Positions 34,996 through 44,799 are shown, counted from the first letter of the stretch. The stretch is 64,000 bases of DNA from Pseudoalteromonas peptidolytica (GCF_012641745.1 NZ_WEHZ01000027.1:1-64000), one strand, 5' to 3'. Translations and numbers: made by a program. Notes: generated by a model not told the origin, from the letters alone.

Positions 34996-35736
34996 TTACC
35001 AGTATTGCTCGACAGTGATCTGACCGGGCTTTGCCCGCCTATGACGTTCAAAACCCATCTTCTGTAACTGAGCACTGAGTTGTTTTACCATATCGGGATT
35101 ACCGCACAGCATAAAATGGCTTTTGTCTGGGAAGTGTAAATAACCAAAATGCGCTAATAATTGCTTGTTTTCCACAAGCTCCGTAACTCGTCCCTGATAA
35201 CCCACTTCAGGTTGCTCTCGCGTTACTAAAGGGATATAAGTAAACTCACCTCTTTGCGCTTGCAGTTGCTCTAGCTTTGCTCGGTAGCACAAGTCAGCAT
35301 TGAGTCTAACGCCATGAATGAGGTGCACCTGTTTTACCCGTTGCCATATTTCACCGTCATCCAACATAGACAAAAATGGTCCAATGGCTGTACCTGTGCA
35401 GATCATCCATAGTGTATCGCATGGCGGTAATTCATCTAGGGTAAAAAATCCATTGGCCTTATGAGAGACCTCAATGAAGTCCCCAGCTTTGAGCTGATGT
35501 AACGCAGGGGACAGGTTGCCTTCAGGTACACTTACAACCAGAACTTCATGAGTTGATTCTGATGGAGAGTTCACAAAAGAGTAGGCTCTGGACGTTCGAA
35601 CGTCGTGTTCAACTAAACTTAGCTTAGTGTACTGACCGGCCTTAAAAGGCGCGATATCTGCTCTAAATCGAATACTAAAAAGCGTTTGTGTCCAATGAAC
35701 AATGTCGATCACCTCTCCTTTTACCCACTGTGACAT
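34996..35736 (-). CDS. fpr: Ferredoxin/flavodoxin--NADP(+) reductase
   Basis: 246 aa, the size of bacterial Fpr. FAD motif RAYSFVNSPSE, NADP pocket CTGTAIGPFLSML, and the C-terminal AKPGQITVEQYW with a terminal aromatic, typical of the Fpr subclass. It moves electrons between NADPH and ferredoxin or flavodoxin, often in oxidative stress. GGAG lies 6 nt before the ATG. Second in the transcript is an orphan binding protein, an unusual partner. Confidence 0.92.
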   Translation of the reverse strand: MSQWVKGEVIDIVHWTQTLFSIRFRADIAPFKAGQYTKLSLVEHDVRTSRAYSFVNSPSESTHEVLVVSVPEGNLSPALHQLKAGDFIEVSHKANGFFTLDELPPCDTLWMICTGTAIGPFLSMLDDGEIWQRVKQVHLIHGVRLNADLCYRAKLEQLQAQRGEFTYIPLVTREQPEVGYQGRVTELVENKQLLAHFGYLHFPDKSHFMLCGNPDMVKQLSAQLQKMGFERHRRAKPGQITVEQYW

Positions 35737-35805
35737 GATTTCTCCAAAAGTAGCTATTCACCAATAAAAAGCAATAACATAACCATGGCAAAAAACAGGC
35801 GTTTG

Positions 35806-36777
35806 TCAAAGGTTTAAACACCACGGCTTGCCCAGTTCAATTGGTAATGGCTCCTTAACCACAATCTGTGCATCGACTTTAGGTATTGAGAGAGAAAACT
35901 TATCAATATGGGCATTGACCATCGCTGCATAATCCTCTTTTGCAGCACCCAACGCATAAGCTTTCATAATATCTGGCGTATTCAAATTTGGTTTATTGCT
36001 ACCTTGCTTTAACAGGCGCTCTAACTCAGTAAGCCAAGATAGGTAGTGCTGCTTGGCGCTCATCAACTCATCATCTAGCTCAACTTCTGCCAAAACTTTG
36101 TGATAGCTAGCAAAGTCTTCATTTAAGAGATGTATTCCGAGGCTGTTTACACTTACTTGCCTCATTGCTTTATAATTTTCATCATCTCGATATTGTTTTG
36201 CTGCTTCTTGAAAATAGCGTAGCGCCTCTTCAGACTCACCTAGTGCAAACGTAATATTCCCAAGTGCAGTTGCAAGTCCTGCCCGCATGTAATCTGGAAG
36301 GAATCTTTTTTCTATGTTTTTAAGCAAGCTATAACCAAGAGAAGGCTGATTGATTCGCGTATAGGCAATGGCAATATTCACTTTAAGTGCCGCTTTATAC
36401 TGCGAGCTAGTCGCCTCATTCATTGCGCACCGATAGTGCCAAATGGCCTGTTGATTTTGTTCGCGATAGCGATAAGCGACGCCAATATTGGCGAGTAGTT
36501 TGACTTTATTTTCCTCGATGAGTGCATCAAAATCTTTATTTTTTAACGCTTCCAGTGCCGTTAACAACACTGAATTATTAAATGTAATTGCCCCCGCACG
36601 AATGGCAAGGCTATGAAGCCGATAGTAGTCACGTAGAGTGAGATCGTCTCGCGAGAGTGCAATTTGGTATGCTTGTATTGCTTCACCTGGTTTATTTTTA
36701 ACTAGCGAGTTAAGGCTAACCCAATCCAGCCCAACCCCACTATTTGTCATCAAAGTAAAAAGAACTATAGCGAGCAT
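35806..36777 (-). CDS. TPR-like periplasmic or secreted protein, hypothetical
   Basis: 323 aa from the ATG at 36777 (AGGAG 8 nt upstream; a GTG 6 bp earlier is too close to it). A short hydrophobic N-terminus (MLAIVLFTLMTNSGVGL) may be a signal peptide. Helical repeats through the rest (NIGVAYRYREQNQQAIWHYRCAM, ALGNITFALGESEEALRYFQEAAKQY) fit TPRs. No catalytic motif. It stands alone between the reductase and repeat copy D. Confidence 0.65.
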   Translation of the reverse strand: MLAIVLFTLMTNSGVGLDWVSLNSLVKNKPGEAIQAYQIALSRDDLTLRDYYRLHSLAIRAGAITFNNSVLLTALEALKNKDFDALIEENKVKLLANIGVAYRYREQNQQAIWHYRCAMNEATSSQYKAALKVNIAIAYTRINQPSLGYSLLKNIEKRFLPDYMRAGLATALGNITFALGESEEALRYFQEAAKQYRDDENYKAMRQVSVNSLGIHLLNEDFASYHKVLAEVELDDELMSAKQHYLSWLTELERLLKQGSNKPNLNTPDIMKAYALGAAKEDYAAMVNAHIDKFSLSIPKVDAQIVVKEPLPIELGKPWCLNL

Positions 36778-36803
36778 CGTCACTACTCCTAACTCAAACC
36801 AGT

Positions 36804-37016
36804 TTATATCAATTATCTTTATTAAGTGGTCTATTATAAGGCGCGAAAATCTTGTCGATACCTCCGCTACCGCGTCCTACTATCGCTGAGTTACCTACAT
36901 ATATGTAGGCAAGGCAAAAGTTTTGCTATTTAGTTGTTCTAAATAAGAAGTTTTTAACGCTGTTAGCGTCAGGTTTACTCCTTCAAATTGAGCAAGTATT
37001 AAGTCAAATTGGTATT
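36804..37016 (+). repeat. Dispersed repeat, copy D (full length)
   Basis: Runs from TTATATCAATTATCTTTA to ...AAGTCAAATTGGTATT with all family blocks in the order of copy C. About 213 bp, no ORF. It lies upstream of the TPR gene. Confidence 0.85.
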
Positions 37017-37104
37017 GATTTATATGAAACAAAGTGGCTTACTTAAAACTCTACCACCTTTATCTTGTGCGGGCTAATTTTCAATACATCAAAGAATGAT
37101 GATC

Positions 37105-37134
37105 AAAAAAAAAGCCGCTAGGAGCGGCTTTTTT
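37105..37134. terminator. Bidirectional terminator downstream of deoD
   Basis: The stem GCCGCT/AGCGGC with a 3-nt loop is flanked by runs of A and T on the two sides, so it works on either strand. It ends the deoB-deoD transcript. Confidence 0.9.
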
Positions 37135-37209
37135 GGGTGTGATTCGCTTTGTTTTAGGCGTGTCTCCAAAACTCTGCGATTACGTTACCAAGGAACTTTT
37201 TAAATTGTA

Positions 37210-37911
37210 TTAAATTGACTCTAGCGCAATTTTTACCATTTCATTGAACGTACTTTGACGTTCTTCAGGTGGTGTTGCTTCACCAGTAATAACATGATCA
37301 CTTACAGTGAATAATGCCATTGCTTTTGCACCATACTCAGCCGCAACACCATATAGGCCCGCCGTTTCCATATCAACGGCCATTACACCTAGCTTGTCTA
37401 ATTCTTTATAAAATTCGCTATCCGCTTGATAGAAAGTATCTGTCGTGAATACATTACCAATTTTTGCATCAATACCTAAACGACGCGCGGCATTTACACC
37501 ATTTTCCAAAAGACCAAAATCAGAGATAGCAGCAAAATCATAGCCACGTACGCGAGCACGGTTCACGTTTGAATCTGTACTTGCGCCTTGGGCAAAAATA
37601 ACATCGCGGATCTTAATGTCTTGGCTAATTCCACCACATGTACCGATACGGATAAGGTTCTTAACGCCGAAGCTAACTATAAGCTCACGTGCGTAAATTG
37701 ACATCGACGGAATGCCCATGCCTGAGCCCATGATGCTGACTGGCTTACCATTATAAGTACCTGTAAAACCAAACATGTTGCGAACGTCAGTTACCTGACG
37801 AGCATCTTCCAAGAAGTTTTCTGCAATGTATTTTGCTCTTAATGGATCACCCGGCATTAATACCGTTTCTGCAAAATCACCTGGCTTTGCGCTAATGTGT
37901 GGAGTGCTCAT
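37210..37911 (-). CDS. deoD: Purine nucleoside phosphorylase DeoD-type
   Basis: 233 aa. MSTPHISAKPGDFAETVLMPGDPLRAKYIA is the classic DeoD start, with the phosphate-binding GDPLRAK, RIGTCGG and the nucleoside pocket AVDMETAGLY. Cleaves purine (deoxy)nucleosides with phosphate to base plus (deoxy)ribose-1-phosphate. It lies 14 bp after deoB, which uses the sugar phosphate product. Cytoplasmic hexamer in the family. Confidence 0.97.
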   Translation of the reverse strand: MSTPHISAKPGDFAETVLMPGDPLRAKYIAENFLEDARQVTDVRNMFGFTGTYNGKPVSIMGSGMGIPSMSIYARELIVSFGVKNLIRIGTCGGISQDIKIRDVIFAQGASTDSNVNRARVRGYDFAAISDFGLLENGVNAARRLGIDAKIGNVFTTDTFYQADSEFYKELDKLGVMAVDMETAGLYGVAAEYGAKAMALFTVSDHVITGEATPPEERQSTFNEMVKIALESI

Positions 37912-37925
37912 ATTGTTTCCTTTAG

Positions 37926-39137
37926 TTAGGCTTTTATTTCGGCCTTAAAGCCTTCACCGTACTGTGTTGCGTCTAAATCAAACCACTGGGCAAGCGTTTG
38001 ACCTATGTCAGCAAAACTTTGTCTCTCTCCTAACGGAGTATTGTTCATAACCGGTGTATATGCCAATACAGGCACGTATTCACGCGTATGATCTGTGCCT
38101 TCAGCAGTTGGGTCACAACCGTGATCGGCGGTAATTAAAAGCAAATCATCTGCTTTTAATTTGGCAATAATCTCTGGTAAAAAAGCATCAAACTGAGCTA
38201 ACGCTTCAGCGTAACCTACTGCATTCCTGCGATGACCAAACTTTTCGTCGAAGTCGACTAAGTTGGTGAAAATAAGGCTGTGCTCCGGTGCAGAGTCCAT
38301 CACTTCGCTTGTTTTTGCTAGTAGATTCAACAAACCAGGGGCTTTATGCTTTTGCGTTATCCCTTGATGTGCGTAGATATCTGCAATTTTACCAATGCTA
38401 ATTACTTCGCCGCCGTCGTTGGCTAGCTTATCCAACACTGTTGGCGAAGGTGGTAACACGGAGTAATCTCTACGGTTACCGGTACGAATAAAGTCGGCAC
38501 TTGAAGTGCCTATAAATGGCCGCGCAATCACTCGTCCTATATTCATTTCATCAAGCAGTGCCCGTGCGATTTCACATACTTGATAAAGCTTGTCAAGGCC
38601 AAAAGATTGCTCATGAGCGGCTATTTGAAAGACGCTATCAACTGAGGTGTAGCAAATTGGCTTACCAGTTTGCATATGTTCTTCACCCAGCTGCTCTAAA
38701 ATAGTGGTGCCCGACGCGTAGCAGTTCCCTAAAATACCTGGGATTTCCGCACGCTTGCACAACTCATCTATAAACTCTTGCGGGAAACATGGGTTAGTAT
38801 TTGGAAAGTAACCCCAATCAAACAATACAGGTACCCCTGCCATTTCCCAGTGGCCAGACGGTGTGTCTTTACCACTTGATAATTCTTTTGCATATCCCCA
38901 AGCTGCACTTGGCTCGATATTTTGTGCAACGATGCAGGTTTCTTTACCCGCAGCTTCACATGCTGCGATTAGACCTAGTTTAGAAAGATTAGGTAAATCG
39001 AGTGCTTCACCTTTTTCTTCACTGTATGCCTGCAATAAATGTGCGAGAGTATTAGCACCTAGGTCACCAAACTGTTCTGCGTCTGGTGCTGCGCCAATGC
39101 CTAGGCTATCCGCCATTAATATGATTGCTCTTGCCAT
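37926..39137 (-). CDS. deoB: Phosphopentomutase
   Basis: 403 aa. The metal-binding N-terminus MARAIILMADSLGIGAAPDAEQFGDLGANT, the catalytic Thr region SGKDTPSGHWE and the ligand cluster ADHGCDPTAEGTDHTRE identify an alkaline-phosphatase-superfamily DeoB. Converts (deoxy)ribose-1-phosphate to the 5-phosphate. First gene of the operon with deoD. No deoA or deoC follows here. Confidence 0.97.
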   Translation of the reverse strand: MARAIILMADSLGIGAAPDAEQFGDLGANTLAHLLQAYSEEKGEALDLPNLSKLGLIAACEAAGKETCIVAQNIEPSAAWGYAKELSSGKDTPSGHWEMAGVPVLFDWGYFPNTNPCFPQEFIDELCKRAEIPGILGNCYASGTTILEQLGEEHMQTGKPICYTSVDSVFQIAAHEQSFGLDKLYQVCEIARALLDEMNIGRVIARPFIGTSSADFIRTGNRRDYSVLPPSPTVLDKLANDGGEVISIGKIADIYAHQGITQKHKAPGLLNLLAKTSEVMDSAPEHSLIFTNLVDFDEKFGHRRNAVGYAEALAQFDAFLPEIIAKLKADDLLLITADHGCDPTAEGTDHTREYVPVLAYTPVMNNTPLGERQSFADIGQTLAQWFDLDATQYGEGFKAEIKA

Positions 39138-39230
39138 AGATACCTCTCTATACTGCTTAGGCTGTTATTTATTCTTAAATACATGGTTACCGTAAGCGTT
39201 GGTTACTTTATGTTTGGTTAAAAAAATCGT

Positions 39231-39330
39231 ACAGGACATAAGTCCGCTGTCATAAAATAGTCACAAAATTCACGAAAAGTTGCGATCTTGCAAATTTCAA
39301 TCAATTGCCTTCAGCGGACATAAGTCCTGT
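39231..39330. promoter_or_regulatory. Paired mirror-image operator-like sites between deoB and udk
   Basis: Two 19-mers, ACAGGACATAAGTCCGCTG (39231-39249) and CAGCGGACATAAGTCCTGT (39312-39330), share GGAC-ATAA-GTCC; their flanks are reverse complements of each other. Starts are 81 bp apart. Placement between two divergent nucleoside operons suggests a shared nucleoside-responsive repressor, perhaps with DNA looping (inference). Confidence 0.65.
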
Positions 39331-39444
39331 TTTGAGTCCGCCAAACCCGTTAAATTTGCTCATTAAGCGAGGCAAAAGAGATTAATCGTGTCTTTTTTGC
39401 TATTGTGATCTTCCAACATAAACAACTGCTGGGTGTGAACTTTA

Positions 39445-40074
39445 GTGACACGAACTATTATAGCCATAGCTGGCGCATCTGCGTCTGGTAAGTCTCTTTT
39501 TAGTCAAACGATTTACAACGAATTAGTGAATGAGCTTGCCTCAGGCGCTATCGCGGTAATCGAAGAGGACGCCTATTATAAAGATCAATCGCATTTACCT
39601 ATAGAGCATCGTACTCAAACGAATTATGACCATCCTGATGCGTTTGAACACGAGCTGTTACGCGAGCATTTAACAAAGCTTCGCCAAGGTGAATCTGTAG
39701 AGGTTCCTACCTACGATTACGGACAGCATACACGTAGCGATAAAACCCGAATAGTTAATCCTGCAAAGATACTAATCGTTGAGGGTATTTTATTGTTAAG
39801 TGATCCTGCATTAAGTGAAGAGTTTGATATAAAGGTGTTCATTGATACACCTTTGGATATTTGTTTGCTGCGTCGCATGCAAAGGGATATAGAGCACAGA
39901 GGAAGAAGTTTGTCATCTGTGGTAGAACAATATCAGGCAACGGTAAGACCGATGTTTTATCAGTTTATCGAGCCATCCAAGCATAATGCCGACTTGGTTG
40001 TGACCCGTGGTGGTATGAATCGCGTTGCGATTGATATTATAAAAAGTAAAATAAAATATTTGCTACAAGAATAA
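39445..40074 (+). CDS. udk: Uridine/cytidine kinase
   Basis: 209 aa from a GTG start at 39445 giving MTRTIIAIAGASASGKSLFSQ. The P-loop GASASGKS is followed by EEDAYYKDQSHLP, NYDHPDAFEHELL, VPTYDYGQHTR and DTPLDICLLRRMQRDIEHRGRS, all Udk blocks. Phosphorylates uridine and cytidine. It is 12 bp upstream of a nucleoside permease, so uptake and salvage are co-expressed. Confidence 0.96.
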   Translation: MTRTIIAIAGASASGKSLFSQTIYNELVNELASGAIAVIEEDAYYKDQSHLPIEHRTQTNYDHPDAFEHELLREHLTKLRQGESVEVPTYDYGQHTRSDKTRIVNPAKILIVEGILLLSDPALSEEFDIKVFIDTPLDICLLRRMQRDIEHRGRSLSSVVEQYQATVRPMFYQFIEPSKHNADLVVTRGGMNRVAIDIIKSKIKYLLQE

Positions 40075-40086
40075 CGGGAAATTGGC

Positions 40087-41310
40087 ATGACAACAATTAT
40101 GAGCCTAGTGGGTATGATGATGCTCCTAGGTGTAGCATTTGCGTGTTCGACTAACCGCAGTGCTATTAATAAGCGCACCGTAGGCGTCGCATTTTTACTG
40201 CAAGTCTTAATAGGCGGCTTTGTACTCTTTATTGAAGCAGGCAAAAACGTTTTAGCTTCAATGTCTAGCGCGGTTGCAAAGGTAATCAGCTATGCTAATG
40301 ATGGCATTGGCTTTTTATTTGGTCCTTTGGCTCAACAAGACTCGCTAGGATTTATTTTTGCAATTCAAGTATTGCCGGTAATCGTGTTCTTCTCAGCACT
40401 TGTGGCTGTGTTGTATCACCTTGGCATAATGAATTGGATTATTAAGATTTTAGGTGGCGGCTTACAAAAGCTGTTGCAAACGTCACGACCTGAGTCGCTT
40501 TCCGCTACAGCAAACATCTTTGTTGGTCAAACGGAAGCGCCTCTAATCGTAAAACCGTTTATCCCAAAAATGACGCAGTCAGAATTGTTTGCAGTCATGG
40601 TGGGCGGTTTAGCAACAGTCGCTGGCTCGGTAATGGCTGGTTATGTTGCGATTGGTGTTGAACTTAAATACCTAATAGCAGCAAGCTTTATGGCGGCACC
40701 GGGTGGTTTCTTAATGGCAAAAATGATTGTGCCAGAAACCGAAAAGCCACATGAAAATTTATCAGATGTTGATAGTGGCGAAGATAAACCTGTTAATGTA
40801 ATAGATGCAGCAGCATCTGGTGCATCAAGTGGTATGCACTTAGCACTAAACGTAGGTGCAATGCTACTTGCATTTGTAGCGCTAATTGCCTTACTCAATG
40901 GTTTATTAGGTAGTATTGGGGGAATCTTTGATTACCCAACACTGACGCTACAAGAAATTTTAGGCTACGTCTTTGCCCCTGTCGCTTGGCTACTTGGGGT
41001 ACCTTGGTCGGAAGCTGTAACGGCAGGTAGTTTTATCGGCCAAAAATTGGTAGTAAACGAGTTTGTTGCCTACCTAGATTATATGAATTATCGCGATACG
41101 TTGAGCACACACACTCAAGCGATTGTCACATTTGCTTTATGTGGATTTGCTAACTTATCGTCGATTGCCATCTTACTAGGCGGACTCGGGGGTATGGCTC
41201 CCAGTCGTAGAAAGGATATCGCTCGCCTAGGGCTCAGAGCAGTGTTAGCAGGGTCTATGGCTAACCTCATGAGTGCAGCAATTGCAGGTTTCTTCCTCTC
41301 GCTAGCTTAG
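40087..41310 (+). CDS. CNT family nucleoside transporter (NupC-like)
   Basis: 407 aa, many hydrophobic segments. Typical CNT blocks: GPLAQQDSLGFIFAIQVLPVIVFFSALVAVLYHLGIM, SLSATANIFVGQTEAPLIVKPFI, GSVMAGYVAIG and TYALCGFANLSSIAILLGGLG-like text near the C-terminus (FALCGFANLSSIAILLGG). Cation-coupled nucleoside import through the inner membrane. Operon with udk; a terminator follows. Confidence 0.94.
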   Translation: MTTIMSLVGMMMLLGVAFACSTNRSAINKRTVGVAFLLQVLIGGFVLFIEAGKNVLASMSSAVAKVISYANDGIGFLFGPLAQQDSLGFIFAIQVLPVIVFFSALVAVLYHLGIMNWIIKILGGGLQKLLQTSRPESLSATANIFVGQTEAPLIVKPFIPKMTQSELFAVMVGGLATVAGSVMAGYVAIGVELKYLIAASFMAAPGGFLMAKMIVPETEKPHENLSDVDSGEDKPVNVIDAAASGASSGMHLALNVGAMLLAFVALIALLNGLLGSIGGIFDYPTLTLQEILGYVFAPVAWLLGVPWSEAVTAGSFIGQKLVVNEFVAYLDYMNYRDTLSTHTQAIVTFALCGFANLSSIAILLGGLGGMAPSRRKDIARLGLRAVLAGSMANLMSAAIAGFFLSLA

Positions 41311-41402
41311 AAACTTATTGAGATAAGCCGCAGTTGCAAAACAATTGGTTGGTTGCTTTAAGGGGTTAAAGTGACCATACTAACTTGAACGATACTTCAC
41401 CA

Positions 41403-41424
41403 AAGGGCCTTTTAGGCCCTTTTA
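41403..41424 (+). terminator. Rho-independent terminator after the nucleoside transporter
   Basis: The stem AAGGGCC/GGCCCTT with a short T-rich loop is followed by TTTA. It ends the udk transcript. Confidence 0.8.
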
Positions 41425-41472
41425 TCGTTTCCAGCTATCGCTCACTCTTCCCCCTGTAAACTTTGCTCTTTA

Positions 41473-41597
41473 ATACCACATTAAATTATACCTTTCCCTA
41501 GCCAGACAGTTTTGGGAATAACACCGCTCCCGCGTCCTGTTATCGACAAGATTTTCTCGCCTCAAAATAGACCACTTAATTAAGATAATTGGTATAA
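41473..41597 (-). repeat. Dispersed repeat, copy E (chimeric)
   Basis: The left half (ACATTAAATTATACC...AACACCGCTCCCGCGTCC) is in the copy B/C orientation. The right half (TATCGACAAGATTTTCTCGC...AAGATAATTGGTATA) is the reverse complement of the other element end, so two element ends are joined head to head. Confidence 0.75.
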
Positions 41598-41686
41598 GCT
41601 AAAAAACGCTTAACGCGGCTAAAGCCTTAAATTGAATATGTATAAAAACATCGTAGTATTGCTAACATCACTGTATCTTGGAGCAA

Positions 41687-42571
41687 CTATGATGCTTTTA
41701 ACCTCTTTAACGTAAACAGCTTTTCATGCAGCCCTGTTACTAAACTCACACCAACTAGCACTAATACGCTGCCTAAAATCGTGTTTATACCTATTTTTTC
41801 ATCAAGAAATAGATGTCCCCATAAAATGCCAAAAACCGGGATCAGAAAGGTCACTGATAGCGCCGAAGCCGCGCCTAACTCTTCTACAAGCTTGAAATAC
41901 AAAATATACGCAATCCCTGTGCAAATAATACCAAGCCCAACGACCGCACTTATCACGGTTGAGTTGGGAGTTTCTCTTATCGGCATAAAGAATATGAAAG
42001 GTAAAACAAATATGGCAGCTCCCCACAAATTGCCATGAGCATGATTAAATGAAGTCATCTGTGGTGCACGTTTTGTGTAGTGCGATGCGCCCGCATAGCT
42101 CAGTGTCGCACACAATGCCGCTAAAATAGGCAACCATGCACCTTCTTTGATTACTGCGCTATCAAACCCCACTAACGTAACAACACCGGCAAGGCCAAAC
42201 CCACACCCCATCCATACCGACTTATGCGTTGGCACTTTTAACCATAATGCTCCAATTACCACTCCCCAAAATGGCGCAGTTGAATTTAAAATAGATACCA
42301 TTGACGCATCAAGCGTTTGCACAGCATATGCAAACAACATAAAAGGGATTGCTGAATTGAACATGCCTAAGATTAGAAAATGTTTTTTATAGCGCCAAAA
42401 ATGCAAATTGCGCTTCAGCAGTAATGCCACCACACTCAGTGTAACCGCACCTAATATCACCCTAAATTCAATCAGTACAGCGGGTCCTAGCTCGCTCGCG
42501 GCTAGCTTCATAAATAAAAAAGAGCCCCCCCAAATTGCAGCTAATAGTACTAATCCCAATAATCCTTTCAC
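41687..42571 (-). CDS. EamA (DMT) family transporter
   Basis: 294 aa from a GTG start with GGAG 7 nt upstream. Ten hydrophobic segments in two EamA repeats; the family texts GLVLLAAIWGGSFLFMKLAASELGP and ALSVTFLIPVFGILWGHLFLDEKIG are present. An inner-membrane metabolite exporter or importer of unknown substrate. Single gene. Confidence 0.92.
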   Translation of the reverse strand: MKGLLGLVLLAAIWGGSFLFMKLAASELGPAVLIEFRVILGAVTLSVVALLLKRNLHFWRYKKHFLILGMFNSAIPFMLFAYAVQTLDASMVSILNSTAPFWGVVIGALWLKVPTHKSVWMGCGFGLAGVVTLVGFDSAVIKEGAWLPILAALCATLSYAGASHYTKRAPQMTSFNHAHGNLWGAAIFVLPFIFFMPIRETPNSTVISAVVGLGIICTGIAYILYFKLVEELGAASALSVTFLIPVFGILWGHLFLDEKIGINTILGSVLVLVGVSLVTGLHEKLFTLKRLKAS

Positions 42572-42930
42572 GATAAACTCCAGAAAAATACTAATGAGCA
42601 GCTACCATAAGCCGATACGGTAATCGAGCACAAGCCATTTTTGGCACTCAAATTAGCAAGTGCGCGTTACACAACTTTTATAGCCAGCTTGCTAAGTGAA
42701 GTGGCCATTTATTTACGTAATCTGAGAGTGGGATAAAATAAGTTAACTCATTTTTTTACAATCACGTTAAATGATTGTCTTATTCTAGATAAGCGAATTT
42801 TGTAGAGCACGCTGCTCTTGCACCCAGACACCTGCACGCATTGCTAGCTAAAGAGACTTTAATTGCCTTAAGCTCAGGTTATGGTTAAGACTACCCTTGA
42901 TAAAAAAGAGAAAAGCGGAAAGAGCACAGA
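42572..42930. other. Intergenic, small inverted repeat only
   Basis: About 360 bp with no gene seen. A perfect hairpin AGAGCA-CGC-TGCTCT lies at 42804-42818. The AACTCATTTTTTTAC text at about 42744 faintly resembles the flank of repeat copy B. Confidence 0.4.
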
Positions 42931-43929
42931 ATGAGACGTTATTTTTGTATATGTATGATTGCTTTGCTTATTCTAACTGGATGCAGCAAAAAGCAGGCTA
43001 TAGAACCGATAACACAGGTACAGTTAACTCAATTACCTGTTAATCTTGCGACGCTCTCTCATGATGCAGCATTAACCTTACTACTTATTGACGATCATTT
43101 ACTACAAGTGTGGGATAACCAAAGCCAACAGCTCATGAAACAGATTGAAGGCAGTAAATACCAACTTACTTTTCGTGACGCTTTGATAGCGCCGAGCAAG
43201 CGAAGTATTGTTAGTATTTCAGACACGCAACTCAACATCTGGCAATTACACACGAACGAGATAGTAAGCTATTCATTACCTGAATTTGACTCATCTATTC
43301 GTATTACGAAGGCACAGTGGTCCAGCGATGAGCAGCTTATTGCCCTTGGCTACAATGACGGCAGCGTACTGCTGTTGAGTTTAGATAAACAAACCATCAC
43401 GAAAATACACCTTCATGAAAGCAGCGTCACACATTTGATTTTTAATCGGAGTTTAACCTCTCTCTACTCTGCCTCTTTAGATGGTCATGCTAAAAGGCTT
43501 GAATTACAGAGTAAAGAAATCACGATAGACTATGCGCTTCCTCATCGAATTACTAGTTTAGCTTTATCACAAAATGAAAATAGACTGTTTGTTTCAGACG
43601 CCCTCCAAGCACAGGAGCTCATTGATACTCGTTCTGGCGAGCCTGTTTTATCACTCTCCTACCCTCAACGCTTCAAGTTTTTTCGCGGTGCCCAATTTCT
43701 AGCTAGCGATGAGTTTTTGTTAACAACCTCATCCAAAGCCTATATCTCGTTATGGGAACTTGTATCTGGAACAGAAATCATAAGTTGGCCAATCGCACAA
43801 CGAAGCGCTGGCAGTACCGTTTATGACTTCCACCTCTCTGATAGTAACGTGCTTACAACAATTAGTTCGGATGGTATGCTTGAAAAGTGGGCTGTGACAC
43901 CCATTTTGTTTGCTCCTAAGAGACAATAA
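42931..43929 (+). CDS. WD40-like beta-propeller lipoprotein
   Basis: 332 aa. The lipobox LILTGC at residues 13-18 predicts a lipoprotein. The mature protein reads as WD40-like repeats (LQVWDNQSQQLMKQ, QLNIWQLHTNEI, YNDGSVLLLSLDKQTI, SLDGHAKRLELQ, YISLWELVSGTE, SDGMLEKWAV). Probably a seven-bladed scaffold in the periplasm. A ribosome site (GGAAAGAG) lies upstream. Partner unknown. Confidence 0.85.
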   Translation: MRRYFCICMIALLILTGCSKKQAIEPITQVQLTQLPVNLATLSHDAALTLLLIDDHLLQVWDNQSQQLMKQIEGSKYQLTFRDALIAPSKRSIVSISDTQLNIWQLHTNEIVSYSLPEFDSSIRITKAQWSSDEQLIALGYNDGSVLLLSLDKQTITKIHLHESSVTHLIFNRSLTSLYSASLDGHAKRLELQSKEITIDYALPHRITSLALSQNENRLFVSDALQAQELIDTRSGEPVLSLSYPQRFKFFRGAQFLASDEFLLTTSSKAYISLWELVSGTEIISWPIAQRSAGSTVYDFHLSDSNVLTTISSDGMLEKWAVTPILFAPKRQ

Positions 43930-43970
43930 AAGGTAGCATTCGTTATAAGTAAAAAATAATAAAAAATCGT

Positions 43971-44729
43971 ATGGATCACCTAAACTTCGAAAACCAATCG
44001 CACTGTTTAAACTGCCACACACCGTTAGCTGGCGAATACTGCTCAGGTTGTGGGCAAAAAAGAGCCTCAAGGCTCACTTTCAAACACTTAGGTGTACTAC
44101 TTCAAAGTGCATTATTCGACTTAGAGTCACCATTTTTTAGATTGCTTTTTGGGCTGCTATTGCAACCCTTTAGCACCATTATTGGATACTTGAATGGACA
44201 GAGGAGTCGCTTTGGTAATCCCTTCAAGTTTAGTTTTATTCTACTCACCGTGATCGTGCTTGCCTCGCATCTACTTGAAACCAGCTTCATGCCCAGCAGT
44301 CAGCTTTTGGAATCGAAAGAGCAGCTCAAATGGCAATCTGAAATCGCACTATATGAAGCAACGCACATTTATCGCGTCTTTATTCTGGCATTCTTACTCG
44401 GATTAGCCTCTAAGCTAGTGTATCGTTCTGCGCCCTACACAATGCTGGAGTACACCATAGGACACCTACTCATTCTAACCCTAAGCGTACTGATATTCTC
44501 TATTCCACTCATGCTAGAGATCTTCAGCGAGCAGCTTTACGCTATTCTTTCGCTCTTATTTTCTGGTTTGTACAGCATAATACTTAACTATAAAATGGCG
44601 GAAAATGAGCTGGCAAAGTGGAAAAATTGGGTTCAGGCAATACTTGCCTACGCGATAGGCTCGACACTATTTTCTGCAATGCTCACATTTTTATTTGGGG
44701 TATACAGTGGTTTTACTCACAAGATTTGA
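43971..44729 (+). CDS. DUF3667 family membrane protein with zinc ribbon
   Basis: 252 aa. N-terminal zinc ribbon CLNCHTPLAGEYCSGCGQKR (two CxxC pairs), then LTFKHLGVLLQSALFDLESPFFRLLFGLLLQP, a DUF3667 hallmark, and five hydrophobic segments. Inner-membrane protein of unknown function. It starts 41 bp after the WD40-like lipoprotein gene and may be co-transcribed. Confidence 0.85.
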   Translation: MDHLNFENQSHCLNCHTPLAGEYCSGCGQKRASRLTFKHLGVLLQSALFDLESPFFRLLFGLLLQPFSTIIGYLNGQRSRFGNPFKFSFILLTVIVLASHLLETSFMPSSQLLESKEQLKWQSEIALYEATHIYRVFILAFLLGLASKLVYRSAPYTMLEYTIGHLLILTLSVLIFSIPLMLEIFSEQLYAILSLLFSGLYSIILNYKMAENELAKWKNWVQAILAYAIGSTLFSAMLTFLFGVYSGFTHKI

Positions 44730-44799
44730 GCGGCATGCGAATTAACTTAGATTAACTTAGCTAGGGCTAGACAAGGCTGAGCTTGTCTAGCCATTAACA

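Noticed and set aside
38516..38983. Plus-strand ORFs opposite deoB
   Set aside because: Antisense shadows of a well-supported gene.
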